Source: Clostridiales bacterium (GTDB lineage Bacteria; Bacillota; Clostridia; Lachnospirales; Lachnospiraceae). Taken from it: a DNA stretch of 64,000 nt. How positions within the stretch are numbered: position 1 is the stretch's first letter; each line of letters starts with the position of its first letter. Under the pieces are notes generated by a model. It did not search any database, had not been told where the DNA came from, and was given only the letters and a program-made list of their open reading frames with translations. The translations under genes were made by a program, and so were the position numbers. Location of the stretch: the NCBI GenBank assembly GCA_018374355.1, contig JAHAFI010000001.1, positions 1 to 64,000 on the forward strand, given 5' to 3'. Shown in pieces: positions 1-7,420 of the stretch.

Positions 1-1
1 G

Positions 2-295
2 GTCAAAGCCAACGAACAGGTAGGTGTGAAATATATGCAGGCATGGGAAGAAAAATATTATGAGCTGGAAGAGGCTAAGAAAGAGGGCCGTGAGGAAGGG
101 CGTGAGGAAGGACGCGAGGAAGGACGTGAAGAGGGGCGTAATGAAGGACGAAATGAAGGTGTACGTGAAAAATTAAAAGAACAGATAAAGAAAAAACTGA
201 AAAAAAATAAAAATGTCGAAGAAATCGCAGATGCTCTTGAAGAAACTATAGAAACAATAGAAAAGTTGATCAGCGAAATCAAGAGTGAATTGTAA
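2..295 (+). CDS. C-terminal part of an Rpn-family nuclease/transposase-like protein (cut by window start)
   Basis: The reading frame is open from the first bases of the window, so the gene begins upstream. The visible part reads VKANEQVGVKYMQAWEEK, which resembles the C-terminal junction of Rpn / PD-(D/E)XK nuclease family transposase proteins. It continues into a highly charged coiled-coil tail with four GREE and two GRNE tetrapeptides, then a lysine-rich helix ending EKLISEIKSEL. The nuclease core is outside the window, so the family is inferred from the tail alone. An internal ATG at 26 could be called as a start but has no ribosome binding site. In known Rpn proteins (E. coli RpnA) the core is a DNA endonuclease that promotes RecA-independent recombination. 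Many Clostridia carry several copies with variable GREE repeat numbers. Confidence 0.6.
   Translation, partial: VKANEQVGVKYMQAWEEKYYELEEAKKEGREEGREEGREEGREEGRNEGRNEGVREKLKEQIKKKLKKNKNVEEIADALEETIETIEKLISEIKSEL
86..157 (+). repeat. 12-bp tandem repeat encoding GREE/GRNE units
   Basis: Six consecutive 12-bp units inside the Rpn-like reading frame. The first four encode GREE and the last two GRNE. Third codon positions vary between units, so the repeat is not freshly duplicated. Confidence 0.8.
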
Positions 296-873
296 ATGTT
301 CAGGAAAATGCTGTCTGCAATTTTATGGGAAAAACTGTATTTTTACGCAGCAAATATCTATAATGGCAATTGTGATTCTTTTGACGGAGTTGGTTGTTTT
401 AGCATAAAAATTGACAATATAAGGTAAATTATATTAAGGTGTCAGTTTGCAAATGAAATATAGAGAAAAGTGGATTTGGGCATGAAAAAATAGCAAAAAA
501 ACGCCAAAAAGAATGGAGAATTTGAGCGAAGACTAGAAATATTTAAGAAAATAAAAACTAAAAATAAGACTTATCTAAAAGTTTCTATAAATTACTATTT
601 TCTCATGCAATTCTGCTTTTTGCAAAAGAAATATTTTTCTTTGTTGAAATCAGAAAGTAGCAAAAGTACACTATAGTTGAGGCAAAACGGAATAGGAAAG
701 GCTGGCTCTTCATATTTCCCCAGTTTACACCGCGGATTGCCTAATTAAATACGATTGGGGATGATAAGAGAGCGCTGTTGAGAGAATACCCCAGATTAGG
801 TTCCACTCTACTCTGTACAGAGTAGACGCTCCCGAAAATTCCGTTTTTTTTCGAACGTGAGGAGGACAAAAAC
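296..873. other. AT-rich intergenic region without recognisable gene
   Basis: About 580 bp between the Rpn-like gene and the sigma factor gene. It is AT-rich in its first 350 bp with stops in all frames. I see no convincing ORF or RNA gene. The last 70 bp hold a perfect palindrome (808-825) and the ribosome binding site GGAGG just before the GTG start at 874. Confidence 0.6.
808..825. promoter_or_regulatory. Perfect 18-bp palindrome upstream of the sigma factor gene
   Basis: CTACTCTGTACAGAGTAG is identical to its reverse complement and lies about 50 bp before the sigma factor start codon. It could be an operator for a dimeric regulator or form an RNA hairpin in the leader. It is followed by a pyrimidine run (843-851). 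Function is inference. Confidence 0.45.
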
Positions 874-1398
874 GTGAATAAGAAGGAAAAAATGATTTGT
901 GAGAAAATCTATGAGGACAATCATAGAAGAATTAGCTGGTACATATGGAAACATCACAGTTGGTTAGGCGAGGAAGACATCTACGATGTTATGCAGGACT
1001 TATGGAAGTCCTTGTGTCAGGAAATTACACAGGTAAGCAAGAGAACGGAACAAGGACAATGGGCGTGGCTGATTACAGTGACAAACAATAGAATTGTATC
1101 AAAAATTCGGGAAAAAGTAAGAAACAAGAGACTTGAAGAAAAATTGCTGGCCTATATGGAGAATTTTTCTGAACCGGAGTCTATAGAAAATGCCGCAGTA
1201 GACAAAATTCTTGCTGAAAATGTTCTTGAAAAAATGACAGATGAGGAAAAATATTTGTTGTTTGGAAAGTTCTTAGACCGGAAACCGCTGGATGGAGAAG
1301 AAGCTCTCACAACGCTGGATAATGCCACTGTATGTAAAACTTACAGGGCACGAAAGAAGCTGGAAAAACATATGAGAGAGGAAGAACTGGATGAATAA
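874..1398 (+). CDS. Sigma-70 family (ECF-like) RNA polymerase sigma factor
   Basis: 174 residues with a GTG start preceded by GGAGG at 861-865. Residues about 5-75 look like sigma region 2: a helix rich in aromatic residues (RRISWYIWKHHSWL), then EDIYDVMQDLWKSL and WAWLITVTNNRIVSKIREKVR, matching the DxxQD/W and WL.TI..N motifs of ECF factors. The C-terminus (ALTTLDNATVCKTYRARKKLEKHM) resembles the region 4 helix-turn-helix, although region 4 is short and diverged. The next gene overlaps by 8 bp and encodes a single-pass protein of anti-sigma type, so the pair probably forms a sigma/anti-sigma switch. Targets cannot be read from the sequence; autoregulation is likely for such pairs but not shown. 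The gene is AT-rich compared with the rest of the window. Confidence 0.7.
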   Translation: MNKKEKMICEKIYEDNHRRISWYIWKHHSWLGEEDIYDVMQDLWKSLCQEITQVSKRTEQGQWAWLITVTNNRIVSKIREKVRNKRLEEKLLAYMENFSEPESIENAAVDKILAENVLEKMTDEEKYLLFGKFLDRKPLDGEEALTTLDNATVCKTYRARKKLEKHMREEELDE

Positions 1399-2185
1399 AA
1401 AACAACCAATCGACGAATCTCCTGAAGTTAAGTATTATGAAAAAAAATTTAAAGAAATGAGAGAAGAAATGGAAGCCGATGAACAGACAAACAGGTTTGA
1501 GATGCCGGAAGAATGGGATCGGGATTTTCGGAAACTCATTGATGAAGCATATAAGGAAGAGCGGCGAAAACGGATGCAAAAGCTGGGAAGACGGCTGAGA
1601 ATAGGAACATTCGTTGCAGTGGTTGGTGCGGTTGTGTTTTTTTGCAATCCTGTGACTGTGCAGGGGGCAAGTTTTTTGGAGGTGGTGCAGGAGTTCTTTG
1701 GGTTGATTGGTAAAAATTTTATGACGTTCGGTATAAATGAGGATGAACTTGAGGCATCAGTAGTAGAACAAAATGAGATTTTTTTTGATGTTAAATCATT
1801 GGATGAGGTTTATGAGCAGCTAAGTCAGGAAGTGTCAGACCCAATGTTTTATATTCCGTATGTTCCAGATGGATATATATTGGTTGAGGCCAGATATGAT
1901 AAAGTATTTAGGATTCTGAACTTAAAATTAGAAAAAGAAGAGAAGATAATTTATATTACGCAGCAATGGATTATAGATGAAAGTGCATCTGGAATCGTTA
2001 TGGATGAGCAAGAAAAAGCAGTGGCTGTAAATAAAAACTTGGAACAAAGAATACCTATTTTTGTGAGTGAACAGGATAATAGTTTGAGTTTTAGCATAAG
2101 AAATAAATGTATGACAGTCTCGTTTCTTGGAGAGGTTACATTAGAAGAATGTAAAGAAATCGCACAAAAAATATATTATAAGTGA
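1391..2185 (+). CDS. Membrane-anchored DUF4367-like protein, putative anti-sigma factor
   Basis: 264 residues overlapping the end of the sigma gene by 8 bp, so translation is probably coupled. Residues 1-70 are hydrophilic and would be cytoplasmic, the place where a sigma factor would bind. One membrane segment follows (RIGTFVAVVGAVVFFCNPVTV, about residues 70-90). The rest is extracytoplasmic and contains a region resembling DUF4367 (PMFYIPYVPDGYILVEARYD ... IIYITQQW ... VSFLGEVTLEECKEIAQKIYY). In Clostridia DUF4367 proteins commonly sit directly after ECF sigma genes and are thought to act as anti-sigma or sensor proteins. There is no zinc-binding HxxxCxxC anti-sigma motif, so the mode of binding is unknown. 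Confidence 0.6.
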   Translation: MNKKQPIDESPEVKYYEKKFKEMREEMEADEQTNRFEMPEEWDRDFRKLIDEAYKEERRKRMQKLGRRLRIGTFVAVVGAVVFFCNPVTVQGASFLEVVQEFFGLIGKNFMTFGINEDELEASVVEQNEIFFDVKSLDEVYEQLSQEVSDPMFYIPYVPDGYILVEARYDKVFRILNLKLEKEEKIIYITQQWIIDESASGIVMDEQEKAVAVNKNLEQRIPIFVSEQDNSLSFSIRNKCMTVSFLGEVTLEECKEIAQKIYYK

Positions 2186-2199
2186 AGGGGATAGTGATA

Positions 2200-2673
2200 A
2201 TGAAAAGATATATAGCATTTTTGATGATGTGCATAATATTGATTTCGTCGACGATTTCTGTATATGCAGATACAAAAAAAGATACTGAATGGTATGAAAT
2301 GACTGAAGAAGAATTGGATGTTCCTAAAGGTGAGAATGCAGGGATAACGCCATATGGTGCATATTTGATGGGAGTTTATACGTCTTTGACAAAAATAAGT
2401 TCAAGTAAGGTTGGAATACGTGCAGATGTAATGTGCAGTGATGCAGTATCAAAAATACAAATTGTTTTTACATTGCAAAAGAAATCAGGCTCATCATGGA
2501 AAGATGTTGCAACAAAGACGGTGTATGATTATAATGTTTCAAGCACTACTAAAACAGTTTCCATATCTGGAGTGTCTTCCGGTACATATCGGGCATCCGC
2601 CGCTGCATTAGTAACGGATAAATACGGATATTCTGAATCATCAAGAAGTTACACAGGTAGTATTACAATATAG
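2200..2673 (+). CDS. Small secreted protein (DUF6147-like)
   Basis: 157 residues from the ATG at 2200, which has GAAGGGG at 2184-2190 as ribosome binding site. An in-frame GTG at 2182 overlaps the previous stop but lacks such a site. The N-terminus is a classic signal peptide (MKRYIAFLMMCIILISSTISVYA, cleavage after VYA about residue 23). The mature part has a region of TxxISSSKVGIRADVMCSDAVSKIQI followed by a beta-rich half with SGTYRASAAALVTDKYGYSESS, reminiscent of the DUF6147 family of Firmicutes. It lacks a membrane anchor or sorting signal, so it is probably released. It follows the sigma/anti-sigma pair by 14 bp and is likely co-transcribed. Function is unknown; being the product of a signalling operon, it could be a ligand or surface protein, but that is speculation. 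Confidence 0.6.
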   Translation: MKRYIAFLMMCIILISSTISVYADTKKDTEWYEMTEEELDVPKGENAGITPYGAYLMGVYTSLTKISSSKVGIRADVMCSDAVSKIQIVFTLQKKSGSSWKDVATKTVYDYNVSSTTKTVSISGVSSGTYRASAAALVTDKYGYSESSRSYTGSITI

Positions 2674-2721
2674 GAAAATTTAAAGGATAATCAAAGTTTT
2701 TGAGGGTTTACCGATTTATTT

Positions 2722-2754
2722 GAGGGTCAGTCGTGAGGGGCTGACCCTTATTTT
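2722..2754 (+). terminator. Rho-independent terminator after the sigma operon
   Basis: Stem GGGTCAG (2724-2730) with CTGACCC (2741-2747), loop of 10 nt, followed by TTATTTT. It ends the three-gene sigma operon. Confidence 0.6.
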
Positions 2755-2763
2755 AATGGAGTT

Positions 2764-2815
2764 TTTGAGGGTTTGGTTTGAGGGTCTGATTTGAGGGTCT
2801 AGTTTGAGGGTCTGG
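2764..2815. repeat. Four-copy 13-bp tandem repeat (TTTGAGGGTCTGR)
   Basis: Units start at 2764, 2777, 2790 and 2803, exactly 13 bp apart, each TTTGAGGGT followed by YTRR. Two further isolated copies of TTTGAGGGT are at 2699 and 2719, the second forming part of the terminator stem. No coding potential. Confidence 0.8.
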
Positions 2816-2897
2816 CAAGATGCCAAGCCCTCTATTAAAATCTATTACGAATCATTGAAAATTTTAAACCTGTTGCAATCAATCCCCCATTCACTCC

Positions 2898-4628
2898 CTA
2901 TCCCCCCAACACATACCCCTCCAACACCGGAAACTGACAAGGCCCAATCTCCAACACCTCCCTATGAAACTCCCGCACATCAAAATCATTCCCCAATTCC
3001 TTCTTACTTGCCTCCCTAAGATCAAGAAAATGCAAATACCCCATATAATATTTCAGATAATTAGCCGGATCCTCCACAATCACCTGAAATACTTCTTTGT
3101 GCACAGCAGGATCGGTAATACCGAAACCGGAAAGAAATTTCCCGGTTTGTTCCGGTGTCCATCCGTTATAGTGGATTCCGGTGTCCAACAGGGAGAAAAT
3201 ACAGAGATTCATGGAGCGGTTCAGCCATTCCAGACGGGTCTGGTCCGCATCCGGAGCGGCATATGCATATGCATAGGTCTCGATATAGGTAGCCCATCCT
3301 TCCACATAGCCGCTCATATTCAGCAAGTGACGGATTTTGGGAGGATCTGTGGAGGCGAAGGTGACGGTCTGGTACAGATGACCGGGAAAGCCCTCATGAG
3401 CAAGCGTGGTAAAAAGCTGAATACCGTCCAGTTGGGCATGACCGTTGATATAGATATCATTGGGACTTAGCGTATCAATGGGCGGGGTAAGATAAAATGC
3501 CGGGCTAAGATAAGCTTCCAGATCCTTGTGGACATATTTTACCTCATAGGCTGCAGCCGGGGCGGCGGGAAAATCCTGAAGAAGCTTTGCCTGAAGGACT
3601 TCGAGAATTTCCTGAGGGGACTGCTCTGTGGTGGAAACGGCGGTCTGGGGATTTCTTTTAAGAATTTCCCGGCATTCGGCCATGTCGGCCTGCAATTGTG
3701 CCAGAAGCCGTTCCTGAATCTTGGAAACAGGCTCATAAAGCCCGCAGTTGCTCTTCAGCAAATACTCATAGTAGGCCTTTCCACCGTCAAATCCGCACAA
3801 TCCGCCGGGGTTTTTTCCTGTGCCTTTTAACAGATGCAGACCGTCAATCAATGACTGGTAAGCCGGGAGAACCTGCTCCTGAAGAATCTTCGTATGCAGC
3901 TTTTCATAGGCGAGCTGTTTTTTTTCGGAAATATAGGAGAGACCGGATATTTTTTCCCGAAATACGGCATCCAGATAATTTTCTTCAGGATTTGCGATAA
4001 ATGCGGAGCATTGGCTGATAATCCGGTCTGCGGTAGTATCGCTCATAAATGTTCCGTTTTGGGATTTCAACTGCTCAAATTTGAGAATCCCTTCAAAATA
4101 TGTATCCACCGAAGCCAGAAGCTTCAAATAATCCTGCACATCCTGTTCTTTGCGGAAAGTGTATTCAGCCAGCAGAATAGGAAGCTGTGCCTGACTGCCC
4201 AGTGTAGGACTCAAATATTCCGCCAGCAAATATTGATTGCCGGGAGAAAGTTCCGTCTCATAGGCGAGGCAGAGTACATCCCGGGTCAGCTTATTTTCTT
4301 TGGTAAGCTGCTGGTAGGGAAAGCTTTGGAGAGTCTGCAGGCGGTTTTCACAGGCAACATAATGGGAGGATTGCTGGGAAGGGTGGAAACTTCCGAGAGA
4401 TACCGGGTAGTCGGTAATTCCAAAGTTTTCCGGGTGCGCCAGCGTATAGTGGAGATTTAGTGCATTTTGGCGTACATCATTGGCAAAAAGCGCATCGGTA
4501 TACGCTTCAAACTGGCGGTTGGTCTGATATCTTTCGGCTTTGGAGAAAAGAGGCGGGAACGCCAGAAATGCAGCGAAAACCAGAATTCCCAGTAAGAGAA
4601 CTTTGCGGTATTTTTTCAAAATTTGCAT
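2898..4628 (-). CDS. DUF885 family protein, putative zinc metallopeptidase, secreted or membrane-anchored
   Basis: 576 residues. The start at 4628 (MQILKKYRK) is chosen because GGGAG lies 6 nt upstream on the coding strand; longer in-frame starts up to 4694 lack a site. Residues 4-30 (KKYRKVLLLGILVFAAFLAFPPLF) form a signal peptide or N-terminal anchor. The C-terminal half contains TLAHEGFPGHLYQ, the HExxPGH-type motif of DUF885 proteins, which are distantly related to thermolysin-like/M32-type zinc peptidases. Further on, YVEGWATYIETYAY supplies the downstream glutamate that typically completes the zinc site. The protein is the usual length for the family. It is monocistronic and convergent with the sigma operon. 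A peptidase role is probable but the substrate is unknown. Confidence 0.8.
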   Translation of the reverse strand: MQILKKYRKVLLLGILVFAAFLAFPPLFSKAERYQTNRQFEAYTDALFANDVRQNALNLHYTLAHPENFGITDYPVSLGSFHPSQQSSHYVACENRLQTLQSFPYQQLTKENKLTRDVLCLAYETELSPGNQYLLAEYLSPTLGSQAQLPILLAEYTFRKEQDVQDYLKLLASVDTYFEGILKFEQLKSQNGTFMSDTTADRIISQCSAFIANPEENYLDAVFREKISGLSYISEKKQLAYEKLHTKILQEQVLPAYQSLIDGLHLLKGTGKNPGGLCGFDGGKAYYEYLLKSNCGLYEPVSKIQERLLAQLQADMAECREILKRNPQTAVSTTEQSPQEILEVLQAKLLQDFPAAPAAAYEVKYVHKDLEAYLSPAFYLTPPIDTLSPNDIYINGHAQLDGIQLFTTLAHEGFPGHLYQTVTFASTDPPKIRHLLNMSGYVEGWATYIETYAYAYAAPDADQTRLEWLNRSMNLCIFSLLDTGIHYNGWTPEQTGKFLSGFGITDPAVHKEVFQVIVEDPANYLKYYMGYLHFLDLREASKKELGNDFDVREFHREVLEIGPCQFPVLEGYVLGG

Positions 4629-4968
4629 ACAAACTCCCGGGAATACCATGGAAACCTTTGGTGCAGACCTAAGGAAGCGAATAGTACTCCCCAAAATGTG
4701 GAATTACTATTAAGTGTATGGGAAGTGAAAAAGAAATATGCTGTATAACGGTTATTATGATATAATACCGATAGATATGATATCTGTGCATAGGCGGTTT
4801 CTGCGGAATTGCAGAAATTTGCTGCACATCCTCTGGAAGACATGAGTTCGAAAAAATTATGATATGGGCGTTATCGGGATGAAGCAAGCGGTGAATGGAA
4901 ATGACATAGTTATCAGCAAAGATTGCGGGAAATCTGAATGAAAAACACAGCTAAAAAAGGAGAACACA
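4629..4968. other. Divergent intergenic region between DUF885 gene and trxB
   Basis: 340 bp between divergent genes, so promoters for both must lie here. A plus-strand -10-like TATAAT is visible at 4761-4766 but has no good -35 at 17 bp. The trxB ribosome binding site AAAAAAGGAG is at 4955-4964. Short ORFs here on the minus strand have no coding character. Confidence 0.5.
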
Positions 4969-5889
4969 ATGGAAAAAATATATGATGTAATTGTAATCGG
5001 TTCCGGCCCGGCGGGAATCACAGCGGCAATTTACGGGGAAAGGGCAGGCTTATCCACATTGGTGGTGGAAGGAAGTTTTGTACAGGGCGGACAGATTTTA
5101 AATACCTATGAGGTGGACAATTATCCCGGCCTCCCGGGAATCAGCGGCATGGAGCTTGCGGAAAAAATGAAAGAACATATGACTGCACAGGGAACGGAAA
5201 TCGTGCGGGGAAAGGTGAACGGGATTACTTTAGAAGAAGGTGTGAAGGTTGTCCACACGAAAAAAGCAGATTTCAGAGGAAAGACGGTGATTCTGGCGGC
5301 AGGAGCAGTGCACAGAAAACTTCAGGTGCCGGGGGAGGAAGAATTGTCCGGTATGGGAGTTTCCTATTGCGCTACCTGTGACGGGGCATTTTTTAAGGAT
5401 AAGACAGTTGCCGTTGTAGGCGGAGGGGATGTGGCGGTGGAGGATGCCATTTTCCTCGCAAGAGGCTGCAAAAAGGTATATCTGATTCACAGAAGAGATG
5501 AGCTTAGGGCTGCAAAAAGTCTGCAGGAAGCGCTGGGACGGATGCCTCAGGTGGAAATGTGCTGGAATCAGGTTGTGACGGAAATCGGCGGGGAAAATCA
5601 GGTACAGTGGATTCAGGTGGAGGAAGTGAACACCAAAGAGAGCCGGAAAATGGAAGTGGACGGGGTCTTTATTGCCGTGGGAATCACGCCGGATACGGAA
5701 TTTGTGAAGGATTTGGTGGAATTGGATGCATACGGCTATATTGCTGCCGGAGAGGACGGAAAGACAAATGTGCCGGGTATTTTTGCGGCTGGGGATATCC
5801 GGACGAAACCGCTGCGCCAGATTATTACAGCGGCGGCAGACGGAGCAAATTGTGTGGCATCTGCGGAGGAGTATCTGCGTACAATATAA
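4969..5889 (+). CDS. trxB: Thioredoxin-disulfide reductase
   Basis: 306 residues, the normal length for bacterial low-molecular-weight TrxB. It transfers electrons from NADPH through FAD to thioredoxin in the cytoplasm. Visible motifs: FAD-binding GSGPAGITAAIYGERAGL near residues 11-28; redox-active CATC within SYCATCDGAFF near residue 134; the NADPH-binding GGGDVAVEDA near residue 151; HRRDELRAAK, the basic patch of NADPH enzymes; and the C-terminal FAD motif IFAAGDIRTKPLRQIITAAADGA. The start has a good AAGGAG site 7 bp upstream. It appears monocistronic; the gene is followed by a dispersed repeat. No thioredoxin gene is adjacent. Assignment is secure, though related FAD oxidoreductases using ferredoxin exist. 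Confidence 0.93.
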   Translation: MEKIYDVIVIGSGPAGITAAIYGERAGLSTLVVEGSFVQGGQILNTYEVDNYPGLPGISGMELAEKMKEHMTAQGTEIVRGKVNGITLEEGVKVVHTKKADFRGKTVILAAGAVHRKLQVPGEEELSGMGVSYCATCDGAFFKDKTVAVVGGGDVAVEDAIFLARGCKKVYLIHRRDELRAAKSLQEALGRMPQVEMCWNQVVTEIGGENQVQWIQVEEVNTKESRKMEVDGVFIAVGITPDTEFVKDLVELDAYGYIAAGEDGKTNVPGIFAAGDIRTKPLRQIITAAADGANCVASAEEYLRTI

Positions 5890-5954
5890 ATAAGAGGATA
5901 ACGATTCTGGACACAGAACAGGTTACCATAAGTGAAAAGAAGGGTTTTATGCTT

Positions 5955-6096
5955 ACAATTCAGCCTTCTACTGTCCCGCGAGGTGTTGACTTGCAAATGC
6001 AAGTCAATCCCGAGACAGACGGGTGCCAAATCGCATATCATGCGATTTGTGTGCATTCATTTGTGGTTGTGAGGCCTGAAAGGCTGAATAGTCAGG
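5955..6096 (+). repeat. Dispersed hairpin repeat, copy A (about 142 bp)
   Basis: Copy in plus orientation of an intergenic repeat that recurs inverted at 17587-17727. It holds two perfect hairpins: TTGACTTGC/GCAAGTCAA (5986-5994 and 5999-6007) and CAAATCGCAT/ATGCGATTTG (6027-6036 and 6040-6049). The ends (ATTCAGCCTT at 5958-5967 and its near-inverse AGGCTGAATAG at 6081-6091) form imperfect terminal inverted repeats. Shared blocks with copy B are CGCGAGGTGTTG, AATCCCGAGACA and GTGTGCAT. Confidence 0.75.
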
Positions 6097-6248
6097 TTTT
6101 ATGGAAATACTTGGCGTTTTATGTCAAGTACGAAATTTGACCTTTCTTTTGGTTTTTCGCCAAACCTGCGTTTGTTGTCCATTTTTGCTGGAAAAGAAGG
6201 GCCCTTGTCAAATACTTACAAATTGTGTCGAAAACTAACACAATTAAG

Positions 6249-6691
6249 GTGGATAACGAAAAAGTTATCCCTGCGTTATCCACAGTGAAAAATGCTGAAA
6301 ATGCCGTAAAAACGAGTTATACACAAAGTTATCCACTTTATCCACATTTTTTCCTGTGGAGAACTGTGATTTACATAACTAAAAAAGAAACAAATGTTTT
6401 GTACATAAATGATAAAACGTATTTACGACAAAAATAGTGTGGAAAACTACTTGACTTTTCTGTAGTCACATAGTGAAATGAATTGTGTTAAATTATCACA
6501 CAATTCAGTGTCGATTTATGTAAACGACCAGTGGCTGTAAAAAAAGATTGCAGGGATAGAGAAAATCCAATCTTTCAAAATCCGAAATTCTATAGTAAGA
6601 TGATACAAGGGTCAAAATACCTTTTGCACCCAACATCGTAAGTATAGAGAAGATGAAAACAGGGGATAGAGAACCTGAAAAATGTGGATAA
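6249..6691. promoter_or_regulatory. Cluster of DnaA boxes in the trxB-trmB spacer
   Basis: Perfect DnaA boxes TTATCCACA occur at 6276-6284, 6338-6346 and (reverse) 6683-6691. One-mismatch boxes are at 6248-6256 (reverse TTATCCACC), 6317-6325 (TTATACACA), 6329-6337 (TTATCCACT), 6355-6363 (reverse TTCTCCACA) and 6438-6446 (reverse TTTTCCACA). The region is AT-rich and has no ORF. No dnaA, dnaN, rpmH or rnpA lies nearby. It may be a DnaA-titrating cluster like those of B. subtilis or E. coli datA, a DnaA-regulated promoter, or a displaced origin. Confidence 0.6.
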
Positions 6692-6726
6692 GCTGATAAA
6701 AAAATAAGATGCAGGAGGATAACAGG

Positions 6727-7377
6727 ATGAGACTTAGGAATATTCCGGGCTCAAAGGAAGTGATTGCGGAAAGCAATTATGTGATTCAGAACCCGGAGGC
6801 ATGCCGGGGAAAATGGAAAGAGGTATTCGGAAATGAAAATCCGGTTCAGATTGAAGTGGGAATGGGAAAAGGACGGTTCAGCATGGACATGGCCCGGCTT
6901 CACCCGGACAGAAATTATGTAGGAATCGAAATGTATGACAGCGTTCTTCTGCGGGCAGTGCAGAAAAGAGAAGAGTTGGAAGAAGAGATTTCCAATCTTT
7001 ATTTTATTCGAATGGATGCGAGAAATCTTCCGGAGGTTTTTGAAAAGGGAGAGGTGGATCGGATTTATCTGAATTTTTCCGATCCTTGGCCTAAGGAGAG
7101 ACACGCGAAAAGGAGACTGACTTCACGGCAGTTTTTGGAGCGGTATGATAAGATTCTTGCTCCGGACGGGGTGGTTGAATTTAAAACGGATAATAGGGAA
7201 TTGTTTGAATTTTCATTGGAGGAGATAGAGGAGGCAGGATGGAAGCTGCTGGCTCATACGTTTGATCTTCACCATGATGAGAAAATGGTGGAAGGGAATG
7301 TGATGACGGAGTATGAGGAGAAATTTTCTTCTGTGGGGAATCCGATTCATAAGATGGTGGCGATGAGAGAGAGGTAA
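6727..7377 (+). CDS. trmB: tRNA (guanine-N7-)-methyltransferase
   Basis: 216 residues from the ATG at 6727, with AGGAGG at 6713-6718 eight bases before; the upstream in-frame ATG at 6709 would overlap that site. TrmB makes 7-methylguanosine at position 46 of tRNA using S-adenosylmethionine. Visible motifs are the SAM-binding EVGMGKGRF (about residues 44-52), the FIRMDARNLP strand, and the family signature YLNFSDPWPKERHAKRRL with the catalytic Asp. The C-terminal EFKTDNRELFEFSLEE and TEYEEKF blocks are also typical. It follows the DnaA-box region; the last perfect box ends 36 bp before this start codon, so DnaA might influence its transcription. It is followed by a large palindromic element. 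Confidence 0.93.
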   Translation: MRLRNIPGSKEVIAESNYVIQNPEACRGKWKEVFGNENPVQIEVGMGKGRFSMDMARLHPDRNYVGIEMYDSVLLRAVQKREELEEEISNLYFIRMDARNLPEVFEKGEVDRIYLNFSDPWPKERHAKRRLTSRQFLERYDKILAPDGVVEFKTDNRELFEFSLEEIEEAGWKLLAHTFDLHHDEKMVEGNVMTEYEEKFSSVGNPIHKMVAMRER

Positions 7378-7384
7378 AATGGCC

Positions 7385-7420
7385 GAAGGGACGCCTCCCG
7401 TCGAAGGGACGCCTCCCGTC
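7385..7420. repeat. 18-bp direct tandem duplication
   Basis: GAAGGGACGCCTCCCGTC occurs twice without spacing (7385-7402 and 7403-7420). The second copy runs into the left arm of the large palindrome that follows. Confidence 0.9.

Noticed and set aside
2764..2815. CRISPR array
   Set aside because: Units are 13 bp with no spacers and no cas genes nearby; simple tandem repeat.
5559..6140. 193-codon frame running from trxB into repeat copy A
   Set aside because: Starts in the wrong frame of trxB and continues through a hairpin repeat; no domain.
6249..6691. Calling this region oriC outright
   Set aside because: No dnaA/dnaN/rpmH next to it and genes on both sides run the same way; only a DnaA-box cluster can be supported.
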